From Lathyrus oleraceus (Eukaryota > Streptophyta > Magnoliopsida > Fabales > Fabaceae): 64,000 nucleotides of DNA. The stretch lies in contig NC_066581.1 of assembly GCF_024323335.1 (NCBI RefSeq), positions 350,304,409-350,368,408 on the forward strand, given 5' to 3'. A program made the position numbers and the translations under genes. The notes beneath the pieces were generated by a model. That model did not search any database, was not told where the DNA came from, and worked only from the letters and a program-made list of their open reading frames with translations. Of the stretch, positions 22,773 through 33,623 are shown piece by piece; positions within the stretch are counted from its first letter, which is position 1, and every line of letters begins with the position of its first letter.

Positions 22773-25700
22773 GTTGATTCTAAAACCCATTGAACATAAT
22801 GATCCAACGCCATCTCCCAATTTTGAATTCCCTGTATTCGAGGCAGAGGAATATGATGTTGAAGGGATTCCTGATGAGATTACCCGTCTCCTTGAGCACG
22901 AGAAGGAGATCATTCAGCCGCATCTCGAAGATCTGGAAACAGTCAACTTGGGGTCTGAGGATTGTGTTCGTATGGTGAAGATTGGGGCACTTCTTGAAGA
23001 GTCTGTCAAGAAGGGTTTGATCAGTTTGCTACGAGAATATTCCGATATCTTCGCTTGGTCATATGAAGACATGCCGGGTCTAGATACAGATATTGTGTAA
23101 CATTTCCTGCCTTTGAAGCCTGAGTGCATGCCTGTGAAGCAGAAGCTCAGAAGAACTCATCCAGATATGGCTGTGAAGATCAAAGAGGAAGTTCAGAAGC
23201 AAATTGATGCGGGGTTTCTGGTGACTTCTACATATCCTCAATGGGTGGCCAATATTGTGCCTGTGCCTAAGAAGGACGGAAAAGTCCGTATGTGTGTTGA
23301 TTACAGAGATTTGAATAAAGCTAGTCCAAAAGATGATTTCCCTCTATCACACATTGATATGTTGGTAGACAATACAGCTAAATTCAAAGTCTTTTCCTTT
23401 ATGGACGGATTTTCCGGTTATAATCAAATCAAGATGGCACCTGAAGATATGGAGAAGACAACATTCATCACACCTTGAGGAACATTCTGTTATCAAGTGA
23501 TGCCCTTCGGTCTGAAGAACGCCGGAGCCACGTATCAACGAGCTATGACTACCTTGTTTCATGATATGATGCACAAGGAGATAGAGGTCTATGTTGATGA
23601 TATGATTGCTAAGTCCAGAACGGAAGTTGAACATGTTGAGCATTTGTTGAAGCTTTTTCAGCGTCTGAGGAAGTTTAGACTTCGTCTCAATCCGAACAAA
23701 TGTACATTTGGAGTCCGTCCCGGCAAGTTGTTGGGTTTCGTTGTTAGCGAGAGAGGTATTGAAGTTGATCCTGCAAAGGTCAAAGCAATACAAGAGATGC
23801 TTGCACCCAAAACTGAGAAGCAAGTCCGAGGTTTTCTTGGCCGCTTGAACTATATTTCCAGATTTATATCCCACATGACTGCCACATGTGCGCCGATATT
23901 CAAGCTCCTTCGGAAAGATCAGTCTCATGATTGGACCGAGGATTGCCAAAAAGCTTTCGACAGTATCAAAGAGTATCTGTCTGAACCTCCGATCTTATCT
24001 CCGCCTGTGGAAGGAAGACCTTTGATTATGTATCTGACTGTTCTTGAAGACTCAATGGGTTGTGTACTCGGTCAACAAGATGAATCAGGGAAGAAAGAAT
24101 TTGCTATATACTATCTCAATAAGAAGTTTACTGATTGTGAGTCTCGATACTCTATGCTTGAGAAGATGTGCTGTGCTTTGGCTTGGGCTGCTAAGCGTTT
24201 ACGCCAGTACATGATAAATCATACAACTTGGTTGATATCCAGAATGGATCCAATTAAGTATATTTTTGAGAAGCCTGCTTTAACCGGGAGGATTGCCCGT
24301 TGGCAGATGTTGTTATCTGAGTATGATATCGAGTATCGAGCTCAAAAAGCTATCAAAGGTAGTATCTTGGCTGACCATTTAGCGCACCAGCCGATTGAAG
24401 ATCATCAGTCTGTTCAATTCGACTTCCCAGATGAGGAGATTCTGTATTTGAAAATGAAAGATTGTGATGAGCCTACACTTGATGAAGGTCCGGAACCTGG
24501 TTCCAGATGGACGATGGTGTTTGATGGCGCTGTAAACCAGTATGGAAATGGTATTGGGGCAGTAATCATTACTCCTCATGGCACACATATTCCGTTTACA
24601 GCAAGGCTAACTTTCAAATGCACGAATAATATGGCTGAGTATGAGGCCTGTATTATGGGATTGGAAGAATGCATTGATTTGAGAATCAAGCATCTTGATG
24701 TGTATGGTGATTCGGCCCTAGTTGTCAATCAGATCAAGGGTGAATGGGAGACGAATCAGCCAGGTCTCATTCCATACAGAGATTATGCAAGAAGGATTTC
24801 AACGTTCTTTACAGAAGTTGACTTTCATCATATTCCTCGAGAGGATAATCGGATGGCAGATGCTCTTGCTACTCTTGCTTCCATGATTGTGGTTAAGTAT
24901 TGGAATGAAGTTCCCAACATCGCCGTGCTGCGCTTGGATAGACCAGCTCACGTATTTGCAGTGGAAGAAGTGAATGATGACAAGCCTTGGTATTTTGATA
25001 TCAAGAATTTCCCCCAGAACCAGGTCTACCCGCCTGGGGCATCTGTGAAAGATAGGAAAACTTTGAGAAGGTTGTCAGGCAGTTTTTACCTCAGCGGTGA
25101 AGTGCTGTATAAGAGAAATTTTGACATGGTTTTGCTCAGATGCGTGGATAGACACGAAGCAAACCTGTTGATGACTGAGGTCCATGAAGGTTCATTTGGT
25201 ACTCATTCCAATGGACATGCCATGGCTAGAAAGATGCTGAGAGCAGGCTACTATTGGCTGACAATGGAGTCTGACTGCTGCAAATATGTGAAGAAATGCC
25301 ACAAGTGTCAGATTTATGCGGATAAGATTCATATTCCTCCGACACTTCTGAATGTGATTTCATCACCTTGGCCTTTCTCTATGTGGGGAATTGACATGAT
25401 CGGCATGATTGAACCGAAAGCGTCCAATGGGCACCGGTTTATTCTCGTAGCAATTGATTACTTCACCAAATGGGTTGAAGCCGCTTCGTATGCGAACGTG
25501 ACCAGGCAGGTGGTTGTGAAGTTTATCAAGAACCAGCTGATTTGCCGTTATGGTGTGCCAGATAAGATCATTACTGATAATGGATCTAATCTGAATAATA
25601 AGATGATGGAAGATTTGTGCGCTGAATTCAAGATTGCACACCATAACTCCTCTCCTTACAGACCTAAGATGAATGGGGCTGTTGAAGCTGCTAATAAGAA

Positions 25701-26235
25701 TATCAAGAAGATTATCCAGAAGATGACAGTTACGTACAAAGATTGGCATGAGATGCTGCCATTTGCTTTGCATGGTTATCGTACATCTGTCCGCACTTCA
25801 ACAGGGGCAACCCCTTTCTCTCTTGCTTACGGCATGGAGGCTGTTCTCCCAGTAGAGGTGGAGATCCCATCAATGAGAGTCTTGATGGAAGTCAAGTTGA
25901 CTGATGCTGAATGGATTCAGAGTCGTTATGACCAGCTGAATTTGATTGAAGAGAAGCGATTGACTGCCATGTGCCATGGTCAGTTATATCAGCAGAGAAT
26001 GAAGAAAGCATTCGATAAGAAGGTCAAGCCTCGCGTGTTCCGAGAAGGTGACCTTGTGCTCAAGAAAGTTTTGTCTTTCACGCCCGATTCCAGGGGCAAG
26101 TGGACTCCAAACTACGAGGGTCCATATGTTGTTAAGAGAGCCTTTTCAGGCGGAGCTTTGATGCTTACAACAATGGATGGGGAGGATTTCACTCGTCCTG
26201 TGAATTCAGATGCAGTCAAGAGATACTTTGCCTAA
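22773..26235 (+). pseudogene. pol: Ogre-B pol: RT, RNase H, second RNase H, integrase; two stops
   Basis: Reverse transcriptase, RNase H and integrase of the Tat/Ogre lineage. RT: VKQKLRRTHPDM, MCVDYRDLNKASPKDDF, FMDGFSGYNQIKM and YVDD (23590-23601). RNase H follows with SRYSMLEKMCCALAWAAKRLRQYM. A second, archaeal-type RNase H begins WTMVFDGAVNQYG, with acidic residues in FDG, AEYEA and YGDS; this duplication is a Tat-lineage trait. Integrase: HEGSFGTH and CHKC (zinc finger), then D in WGIDM, D in TDNGS and E in NGAVEAANK with 35 residues between the last two, and a C-terminal EGPYVVKR. Stops: TAA at 23098-23100 (after DTDIV) and TGA at 23476-23478, where TTFITP is normally followed by Trp. 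Otherwise open to TAA at 26233. Confidence 0.93.
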
Positions 26236-26292
26236 AAAAAAGAAAAAAAAAAGAAAAAAAAAGTATATGCAAATGAAAAACAGAATAGCTCG

Positions 26293-26438
26293 CTAAGTTG
26301 AAAACCCGAAAGGGCGGCTTAGGCAAAAATGAGCGTCTCGGTGGAGAACCCGCAAGGGTGATCCAGGCAAAAAATTAGAGACTTGAAAAAGTATATTTGC
26401 ATCCCGCTAGATTGAGTACCTCACCCTGGGGCAATCTA
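26293..26438 (+). repeat. Three tandem hairpins after the integrase stop (Ogre-B)
   Basis: CTAAGTTG (26293-26300) pairs with CGGCTTAG (26315-26322) around AAAACCCGAAAGGG. TGGA (26342-26345) pairs with TCCA (26362-26365) around a CCC-GCAA-GGG core. TAGATTG (26408-26414) pairs with CAATCTA (26432-26438). The first two have CCC-GNRA-GGG tips. Each is preceded by a CCCG/CTCG-type box and followed by GCAAAAA(T)TAG. Ogre-C has three more at 56296-56443. Confidence 0.7.
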
Positions 26439-26939
26439 AGCAAAAATTAGGGATTTGGCAAGTAACTGCATCCTGACAAGACTTTCTGTTTCACAGCCGT
26501 CTTTTCGTCAGAGGTTCTCGATTCGTCGTCAACTGAAGCTTCGAATACATCGAGATTCAAATTGGTAGAGAAAGGATCATTATGTTCAATGTAGCCCTCT
26601 TCCAATATATATCACTGATTTCAAATTTGTACAGATCTATGGAGTCTTGCCATTTGCAGGCTACCATTCCATCAAATCAATTTGAGCTTTTTATCCAATT
26701 ATTTGCACTCTTATTTGTTTCAATTCAACAAATGTTTTGCATGTTTTAATTGATAAAATGTCATTGTTTTAAACAAATAAAATTTTCAAAATTGTTGTTT
26801 TAAACAAAGTGAACATTCTCAATGATGAAAGGATACTCAAGAATTTCTCAGTGCTCTCCCAAGGGTGGCATGATTTCTAACAGGTAAGACATTTGTTCAT
26901 ATTCCTGGCATTTTGGTTGTATCCTCTTTCTCCTGCTTT

Positions 26940-28000
26940 GTTGTTGGGGTTGTTCCCCAGGCAGAGTTGTTGTTGTGGGTTGTTCCCCAAGCAGAGTGCT
27001 TGTTGAAGACTTCGTTTTCTTCTCCAGCAGGATTCTCTCCCAGCATGGGTGTTTTTCCCTTTTGGAAGGTTCGGTAATTGGTGGTTTGAAACCCAGGTAC
27101 TCCGTTTCTCCCCAGTACGGTCGCTAGCGGAGTTGTTGTTGCTAGTCTCAGCATGATTGCTTTCTTTTTGAAGATTCAGTGATGGGTGGATGAATATCCC
27201 GGTACATTACCACTTTCCTCAGCGCAGCCGCCTGCAGATTTGTTGCTATCTCCCCATCAGAGCGTTTAGCCTTCAACAGAGCAGTGATTATGTTCCTCCT
27301 CAGTAGTTGTGAATGATCTCCTCAGAAGAGTCAGCATTTGGTGGTTGATCCCCCAGCTCTCTTGCATATCCCCAGTGGATTCTTCAGGGGATTTCCCTAG
27401 TGGAGCCGTCAATAGATTGGTGGTTTGGTGGATTGTATTTATGTAAAAATCCCCAAAAGAGTTAGTTTTCCCAACAGAGTCAGGATTGTATCTGTGATAT
27501 TCCCTCAGAGTCTCCGCCAGAGTTGATATCCTCGACAAATTTGTCTTTGTGGCTGTTTATGCCTGTTGTGACTTTCTGTACCCTGGTTGGGTTGATTGTT
27601 GATCCATTATTCAGAGATTTGGTGATGTCTCTGATCTTTTGCCTCCTCGTAGATCTTTGCTTTTCAGCATGTGGATCTCCAGCAGATTGGCTTTCCAGTT
27701 GGTTTTTTCCCCTGGAAGTATAGTACCGGGCGTTTGATTCCTGGACTCTGTTTGTGTTAGAATTGTCTGTTTTGTCAGCATTCATCAAACATAAATCATG
27801 CGTATTCATGCATAATCGTAAAACATTCAGATATTCATGTTTCATTTTTGCCATATATCTTTTGTTTGTTGTCTCCTACTATGGATGTTGTAGATCTCCA
27901 ATAGATCTCCCCAAGCAGATGTCGGGCGTTTAAATCTCTCCATATAGAGTCAGCCCATAAGCAGAAAGTGTCTGTCTTTCGTTCTGCAGTTCCCCACTGA
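26940..28000 (+). repeat. Degenerate repeats resembling the complement of the PBS (Ogre-B)
   Basis: Many variants of TCCCCAGCAGAGT occur at uneven 30-60 bp spacing, for example TCCCCAGGCAGAGT (26954-26967) and TCCCCAAGCAGAGT (26984-26997), with weaker ones through 28000 and a longer match near 28281-28300 (TCCTCAGCAAGAGTCG). The PBS at 16421 read in reverse complement is TCCCCAGCAGAGTCGCCA. Confidence 0.65.
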
Positions 28001-28235
28001 GATATATCCTCGTGGATGACGGTTTCTTCCGTTTCCTCCCAACATATATATTGGGATAGATTTTCCTATTGAGTTATATCCTCATAGGATGAGTCTTGAT
28101 TCAGTCTGTCTTTTCGGTTTGGTCCCGAATTGGCTATTCGTCAGCTGTTTCTCGTGCTTCCCTGTGGAATAAATGAATAATTTGCCCAGTAACCGACATT
28201 AATTCTTTTATCCCCGACGGAATCTTTTTGGGCCT

Positions 28236-28722
28236 CTACCCTCATACCGGTAGTTGTAAGTCCTATGTTCCCTCTTCTTGGTGGAATTTGTGGTTATATA
28301 CCTTTTATTCCTCAGCAAGAGTCGTCGGTCTTCTACCCACTATTCGGTAGTTGTAAATCCTAGTTTTTCTGCTCTTCAGCAGTTTGTGGTTTGTTATAAA
28401 CCCTATTTTGTTTCCCGTGCGGAATTGTGATTCTTTCATTCCCACGCGGAGTTGTGGTTTTCTACCCTGTATTCGGTAGATGTAAACCCTAATTCTTTTA
28501 TGCTCATCAGAGTTGTTGGCTACTACCCAGTATTCGGTAGTTATAAGTCCTATCTCTTTTCCCCTAGCAGAGGTAACCTTTGTGGTTCGTTCTGGTTGAT
28601 GGTGGATTTTGTGCTGTTGTGGTTTTATTTCCCAACAGAGTCTGTGCTTTTATGGATAATTGCCGGTTGCTAGCAATTTTATCCTTAGCCAGAGTTTTGG
28701 TATTCTACCCCGTATTTGGTAG
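28236..28722 (+). repeat. Five CTACC-N8-GGTAG hairpins (Ogre-B 3' UTR)
   Basis: Copies at 28236-28253, 28333-28350, 28462-28479, 28523-28540 and 28705-28722. Each has a 5-bp stem, an 8-base loop often ending TATTC, and is followed by TTGTAAACCCTAAT or a close variant. Three similar ones are in Ogre-C (58816-58833, 58859-58876, 58961-58978). Confidence 0.75.
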
Positions 28723-29318
28723 TTGTAAACCCTAATTTCCCCCTTTGCAGGGTTAACCTTGTTGTTCATCCTAACCGATGATGGTTACACTTTGTGGTTA
28801 TCTTCATTCGTTATTCGATGTTGATATTCCTCCCTTGCTTCTGGACAATTGCCGGTTGCTAGCAATTGTATCCCCAGCAATCTTCTGGATCATTGCCGTA
28901 TGCTTGCAATGTTATCTTCTTTGAAGTCACCAGTATGTGCCCGGATAATTGTTGATTATGCAATTCATCCCCGGATCATTGATTTTGTACCAACGTATCC
29001 CCAGTGAGTCTTCTTTCATTTACCCGTTTGCTTGGTAATGATTGTTGCTCCCTTTGATTGGTCATCATTATATACCTAGTTTGGTATCCCGATGCCTTTC
29101 TTTTCGGTCGATTTATCCTTTATTAACCCTTATACTGGTTGTGGATAATCTTCCATGCGAGTATGTTATCCACGTTCTGACGGTAATGGATAAGATATCT
29201 CATGCACTCTTCAGTCGAAGCCTTTTGTGTTTCCCTAGTCGAGTAAGATTCGTTATTCCTTTGCGGAATCGAATATTTGTTGTTTCTCGGATAATTGCCG
29301 GATGCTTGCAATTTATCC
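28654..29318 (+). repeat. Five GGATAATTGC..GCAATTTATCC hairpins (Ogre-B 3' UTR)
   Basis: Copies at 28654-28684, 28843-28873, 28887-28917, 28943-28970 and 29289-29318. The loop is CGGTTGCTA or a close variant. Stem changes tend to be matched: GGACAATTGC goes with GCAATTGTATCC and GGATCATTGC goes with GCAATGTTATC. Confidence 0.7.
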
Positions 29319-29741
29319 TCTGTGAGTTGTCTTTCGTTTACCCGTATGCTTGGTATCGATTGTCTCTCTTTTGGATTAGTCACCTATTATATGCCCTAAC
29401 CGGTATCTCTGGTGTCTCCTCCTTTTCGAGTCTATTATTCACGTTCTGACGGTAATGAATAATATATCTCTTTCACTCTTTGGTTGGAATCTTTTGTTGA
29501 TCTTCCCTAGTAGAGTAAGGTTCGTATTCTTTGTAGAATCGAATATCCATCCTTTAACCAGTTTGTGTTTTGGATGATGAGTGTTTTGGCATATATACCA
29601 ATTCACGTTTTCGGTAGGTCACCTATTATATACCTCGGTATTCTTGGTGTCTCTTCCATGTGAGTGTATTATCTACGTTCTGACGGTAATAGATAATATA
29701 TCTCATGCGAGTATTCTATCCACGTTCTGACGGTAATGGAT
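29166..29741 (+). repeat. Four hairpins with conserved CGTTCTGACGGTAA loop (Ogre-B 3' UTR)
   Basis: Loops are the same and stems differ: TTATCCA/TGGATAA (29166-29193), TATTATTCA/TGAATAATA (29433-29464), TATTATCTA/TAGATAATA (29667-29698) and ATCCA/TGGAT (29718-29741). The following text, ATATCTCATGCGAG or similar, is also repeated. Ogre-C has one at 59222-59253. Confidence 0.8.
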
Positions 29742-30687
29742 ATTGTATCTCATGCGCTCTTTGGGTTTGTGTCCCCAGTTGAGTAAGGTTCGTCTTCCCT
29801 TTGCGGATTCGAATGTCCATCCTGTAAGTCGATCTGCTTCTTCAAGCCCTCCTTTCGGATGATGAGTGTCTTGGTATATATACCAATTCACGTTTTGGTC
29901 GGTCACCTATTATATACTTCGGTATCCCTGGTGTTCCTTCCTTTCTGCTCCCTATTATGACCTTCGGTCCCTTGTGGAGTCAGATTTTCCTGAGTTGATG
30001 TACCTTTTTTCAGGTCTTTCTCAGATGTTGGTTGATTGATATCTCTCACCCTTATACCGGTAACACCTCAATTCTTTGTTGCTTCCCCGTGAGAGTCTCT
30101 TTGTTAGACCTTCTCTAGTGGAGTTTCCTTGTTGTGATTTTACCCTTTTGCTGTATTGGCGTTTTTCCCAATATATGCATTTTTTCCGGCAGGGAGGTTC
30201 TTTGTGAATCTTTTCCTGGTCTGAGTCCAGATTTTTATCCGAAGTATCCTTTGTAGATAGTTTGAGTCAGCTTGAGTCCTTCCATTGGATTTGTCCCTTT
30301 GGAAATTCGTCTTTCCCCCAGTTTGAGTCCTTCATTCCCCAATGAGGTCTCCAGTCCAGTCGTGTTTTATTCACGCAGTGTCAGTTCTGTTCCCCCTAAT
30401 TCATAGTCGTGTCCTGCTCATGCATTCTTTTTCTTTTTATCCCCAATAAGAGTCCCCGTGAGAGTCCTGTTAGAGTCTCTGTTCCTGGTGAGTGTATTAC
30501 TCCGATGGATCGTCTTTTTCTTCTGTGTGAACCATATCCCCACAGAGTTTGTGTCTTTTGCATGCATACATCTGCATCATGAGGTCTCTTAGGGACCAAA
30601 ATTTGTCTCATTACTATTATTTAAGCCCATTCTACCGCGTCGAGATGAAGATTTCTAAACTTCATTTCTCCGGATAGAATGACCTTA

Positions 30688-30699
30688 AATAGGGGCATC
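30688..30699 (+). other. Polypurine tract of Ogre-B
   Basis: AAATAGGGGCATC immediately before the 3' LTR start TGTAAGACC at 30700. Ogre-C has AATAGGGGCAGC in the same place (45953-45964). Confidence 0.8.
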
Positions 30700-31751
30700 T
30701 GTAAGACCCCAATTTTGTCCCTAAGATCCCTCATGGCATCATATCATATCATATCATTGCCTCAAGGATCATTGTGCACCTTGCCTTCTTCCTTATGGGT
30801 GGGTTGCCTTTTGAGAGTGATTTTTGATCACCAAGCTTGTTTTGCATGTGTATATCATTGCTTTTCATTTGTTTACTAACCAAAAAGTACAAAAATATTG
30901 TCATCTAACTTTGTCTTGCAGATGAAGCAATCAATAGTCAAGACAATCAAAGGCAGCCATTGAGCAATAGATGGTGGCCATTCTGAAGAATTTGGGCACC
31001 ATGATCATTCACAAGAGTTCATATGAGTTGTGATATCATTTTGAATCAATATCTCAAGTGGTAGAGGCTTGAATTTCATCTGATCTCAGCTAGGTCAGCT
31101 GAAACCCTAGAAAAGTCAACACAAGTCAACTGTGCATTCAATCATGGATTTGAAGGCGGGAGATGGTTAGAGAGACCTCATTCATGTCCATACAAGTCTC
31201 ATTTGACATGTCAAACATCAACATGAAAGAATTTGAGGTCAGATCAAAAGTTTCCAAAAATAGTAAGTGACCTGTAATTTCAAACTGCCAAAAATGGAAA
31301 GGTCTTCTCCTCAAGATTACATCATCAAGAATTCTTCAAATCAAATTTTGTCCAACATGAAAGTTTAAGATCTTGCTCTCACCTTTCCAAAAAGTCCAAG
31401 AACATGAATTTCTCATGTGTGGTTAAGAAATTATGGATCAATCATTGCCAAGCAAATTTGAACTTCAAGAAGGCATAGCTTTTGCACCAAAAGGCCAATT
31501 GAAGTGGTTCTTTTTGGAATATTTCTCTCTTGATATGCTCTATCCAAAACATGCATCATAAATCATCAATTCTCATCACAAAATTTTGGCATTTTCATTT
31601 GAATTCCATTTTGAATTTTGGAGGGAAAGTAATAATTTGAAAAAATGTGCATTGTTTTCACTTCCAACCAATTTCATTTGCCTCAAAACAGATTTTAAAC
31701 CTCATTCCAAGTGCAAATCATGCACTGTAGCATTGCCATGCACATGTAAGG
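30700..31751 (+). repeat. 3' LTR of Ogre-B, left part
   Basis: It matches 10968-12024 of the 5' LTR with only scattered single-base changes, then is cut by the copia element after TAAGG (31747-31751). Confidence 0.92.
31747..31751 (+). other. Target-site duplication TAAGG, left copy
   Basis: The uninterrupted LTR reads CATGTAAGGGTG at 12016. Here TAAGG is followed by the copia LTR; the second TAAGG is at 62522-62526. A perfect 5-bp duplication proves the insertion. Confidence 0.95.
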
Positions 31752-33567
31752 TGTAAAGACAAAGAGTCATACAACATACGATCGCAAGTTTCGATGATGA
31801 CAAAAGACCATCATGCACGTCTACAAACAAATGCAACACATGAGCCACCATATCCTTTGTTACATTTTTCTAAATATGTTATAATCATTAAAAGCATGTG
31901 GACAAAGTGTGATCATGACAAAATGCATGAAAAATCACAAATCACTTGTTTTTGCAGATTTGAAGGCTTTGAGTCGACCATAGGGGTCAGCTCAAAGCTC
32001 ACGGGTCAGCGCGAAGCTCAGCCCAAACTGGAGGTGGTCAGCAAAAAATTGCTTGCGTCGACCATAAGGGTCGGCGCTTGGCTCACGGGTCAGCGCACAA
32101 ACCCCTTGCGTCGACCACACGTCGGCGCATGACATAGTGATGCTGTCCACGGCTCAGCACATGGAACGATAGGTCGACCATAGGGGTCGGTGCATCACTC
32201 ACGGCTCAGCGCACGCCGACCTATGATCGACCGCTCGCGCGCAATCTCAGTTTTCTGAGTTATTTCAAATGTTTGAAATTCTGTTATGTTTGATTGGTCT
32301 TGTCAGTAACTATAAATACAAGTCAAAACACTTGTATCAACCAACATTTGTCAATTTGTATTCAAGTGTTCAAGGAAACAAGAAAGAGTGAAAAAGGTGT
32401 CAAAGATTCATCATCTTCATCTTCAACAGTTCACAATACATCAGCTGCACACAATAACTTTTGATGTGATTCGTGATAGATTGAAGGTGATAAGGTTCGT
32501 AGCTACGATTGGAGAATCGGGTTCGAGTTGAAGTCTTGGCAGGTTCTTTCTTGAATAAAACCATTAGGGTTTTATCCTCCAATATAGGTTTGTGTTTGGG
32601 GGTTTTTTTGGACGAATTGCTTCATTAACATTCAGCTGAGCGAAGGTGACTGATAAGAGAAAGTCTTCATCAGTCTAGTAGCGGATTCGGTGTTTGTGTA
32701 GTGAAGGATTCGGGTTTGATTCATTCGTGTTCGTGATCAGCCGGGCCAAGGGGTTGAAGAACGGAAGGTTCCTCAACGAGTGGCAGGAAACAGAGGTCCA
32801 GCATCAACGATCAAAGGTCTTGATTCATCTTGAATCAAGGAGCAAGGATAAGAAGTATCATTCAACACATTGGAAGTTCTGTTGTTTACATACTTTGAAA
32901 TCCTTGTAAAAACGATTAAATCTCACAGGTGATATCTAATTAATCATCTCAATTCTATTTTTAGAATTGAGGGCAGACGTACCCCGAAGCGAGGACGGCG
33001 GGGGAACTGCCTCATCAAATCTGCGTCTTCTTTAATTTTCTGCATAATCTGCTTTTCAGCTTAAAATTTAAGTGATTTTAGTTTAAGCAATTTTTTACCA
33101 AACGTTGATATAAGTTGAGTAAGAGATTAAAACTGCTGTTTGAATACTAAGTACAATAATACATTGTACTAGGCTAAATTGAATTACTTACTCAACTTAA
33201 ATATCACTTGGAGTGTTTATGCACACCAAGTGTTTGTAAATTTGCTTAAGCCAAAGTTGTCTTAAGATTGCATCAGTTTAAATTTGGTGTTTTGATTCAT
33301 TGGAACTAGGCTTGCTAGTAAGTGAATTATATCATTGATTGTGCAATTAGTGTAGTGACTTGTATCTCAATTTATCACTTATCCATTAGCTTAACGCATA
33401 TCCGGTTTTCCAATAACGGTTCGTTTTAGACTAAAATTTTCCTCGGCCGCTTCCGCATTTAAAACAACTTTTCAAAACCAATTTTCTTTCAAATTGGTAG
33501 CGCCGACTCAAGTTTTTAATTGGGATCTATTCAACCCCCCCTTCTAGATCCGTGCCATAGTCTAACA
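31752..33567 (+). repeat. 5' LTR of the copia element
   Basis: TGTAAAGACAAAGAG to TAGTCTAACA, 1816 bp. U3 carries the GTCGAC motif cluster (31973-32233). A TATA box ACTATAAATACAAG is at about 32309. The AATTGAGGGCAGACG block near 32968 and the GCGCCGACTCAAG region near the end have no recognised role. Confidence 0.95.
31973..32233 (+). promoter_or_regulatory. GTCGACCATAGGGGTC motif cluster in copia LTR U3
   Basis: GTCGACC occurs at about 31973, 32057, 32111 and 32173, with a G-to-A-mutated fifth copy near 32226 (intact in the 3' LTR). Usually it is followed by ATAGGGGTCGGCGC and then CTCACGGGTCAGCGC. The cluster ends about 80 bp upstream of the TATA box. Related motifs lie upstream of the env-like ORF at 38068-38168. 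Confidence 0.65.
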
Positions 33568-33568
33568 A

Positions 33569-33581
33569 GTGGTATTAGGAG
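33569..33581 (+). other. Primer-binding site of the copia element (degenerate)
   Basis: TGGTATTAGGAGC two bases after the LTR. The initiator-Met PBS usual in this lineage is TGGTATCAGAGC, so one C-to-T change and one extra G are present. Confidence 0.65.
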
Positions 33582-33623
33582 CTCCGGTTCACTCCGTGCT
33601 TCAAAATACAACATCGATAGAAA

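Larger units (their letters stand above)
26236..30687 (+). other. Ogre-B 3' untranslated region, rich in repeated stem-loops
   Basis: No gene. The 4.5 kb between integrase and PPT starts with an A/G-rich run, then carries blocks of related short repeats, described separately: GNRA-type hairpins, PBS-complement motifs, CTACC/GGTAG hairpins, GGATAATTGC hairpins and a TGACGGTAA-loop hairpin series. Tandem repeats in the Ogre 3' UTR are known in pea relatives. About 29750-30690 holds weaker, unassigned copies of the same motifs. Confidence 0.75.

Noticed and set aside
29042..29449. A hydrophobic 135-codon open frame (+) with a signal-peptide look
   Set aside because: It lies in the Ogre 3' UTR repeat zone; the T-rich repeats give hydrophobic translation, and there is no counterpart in Ogre-C.
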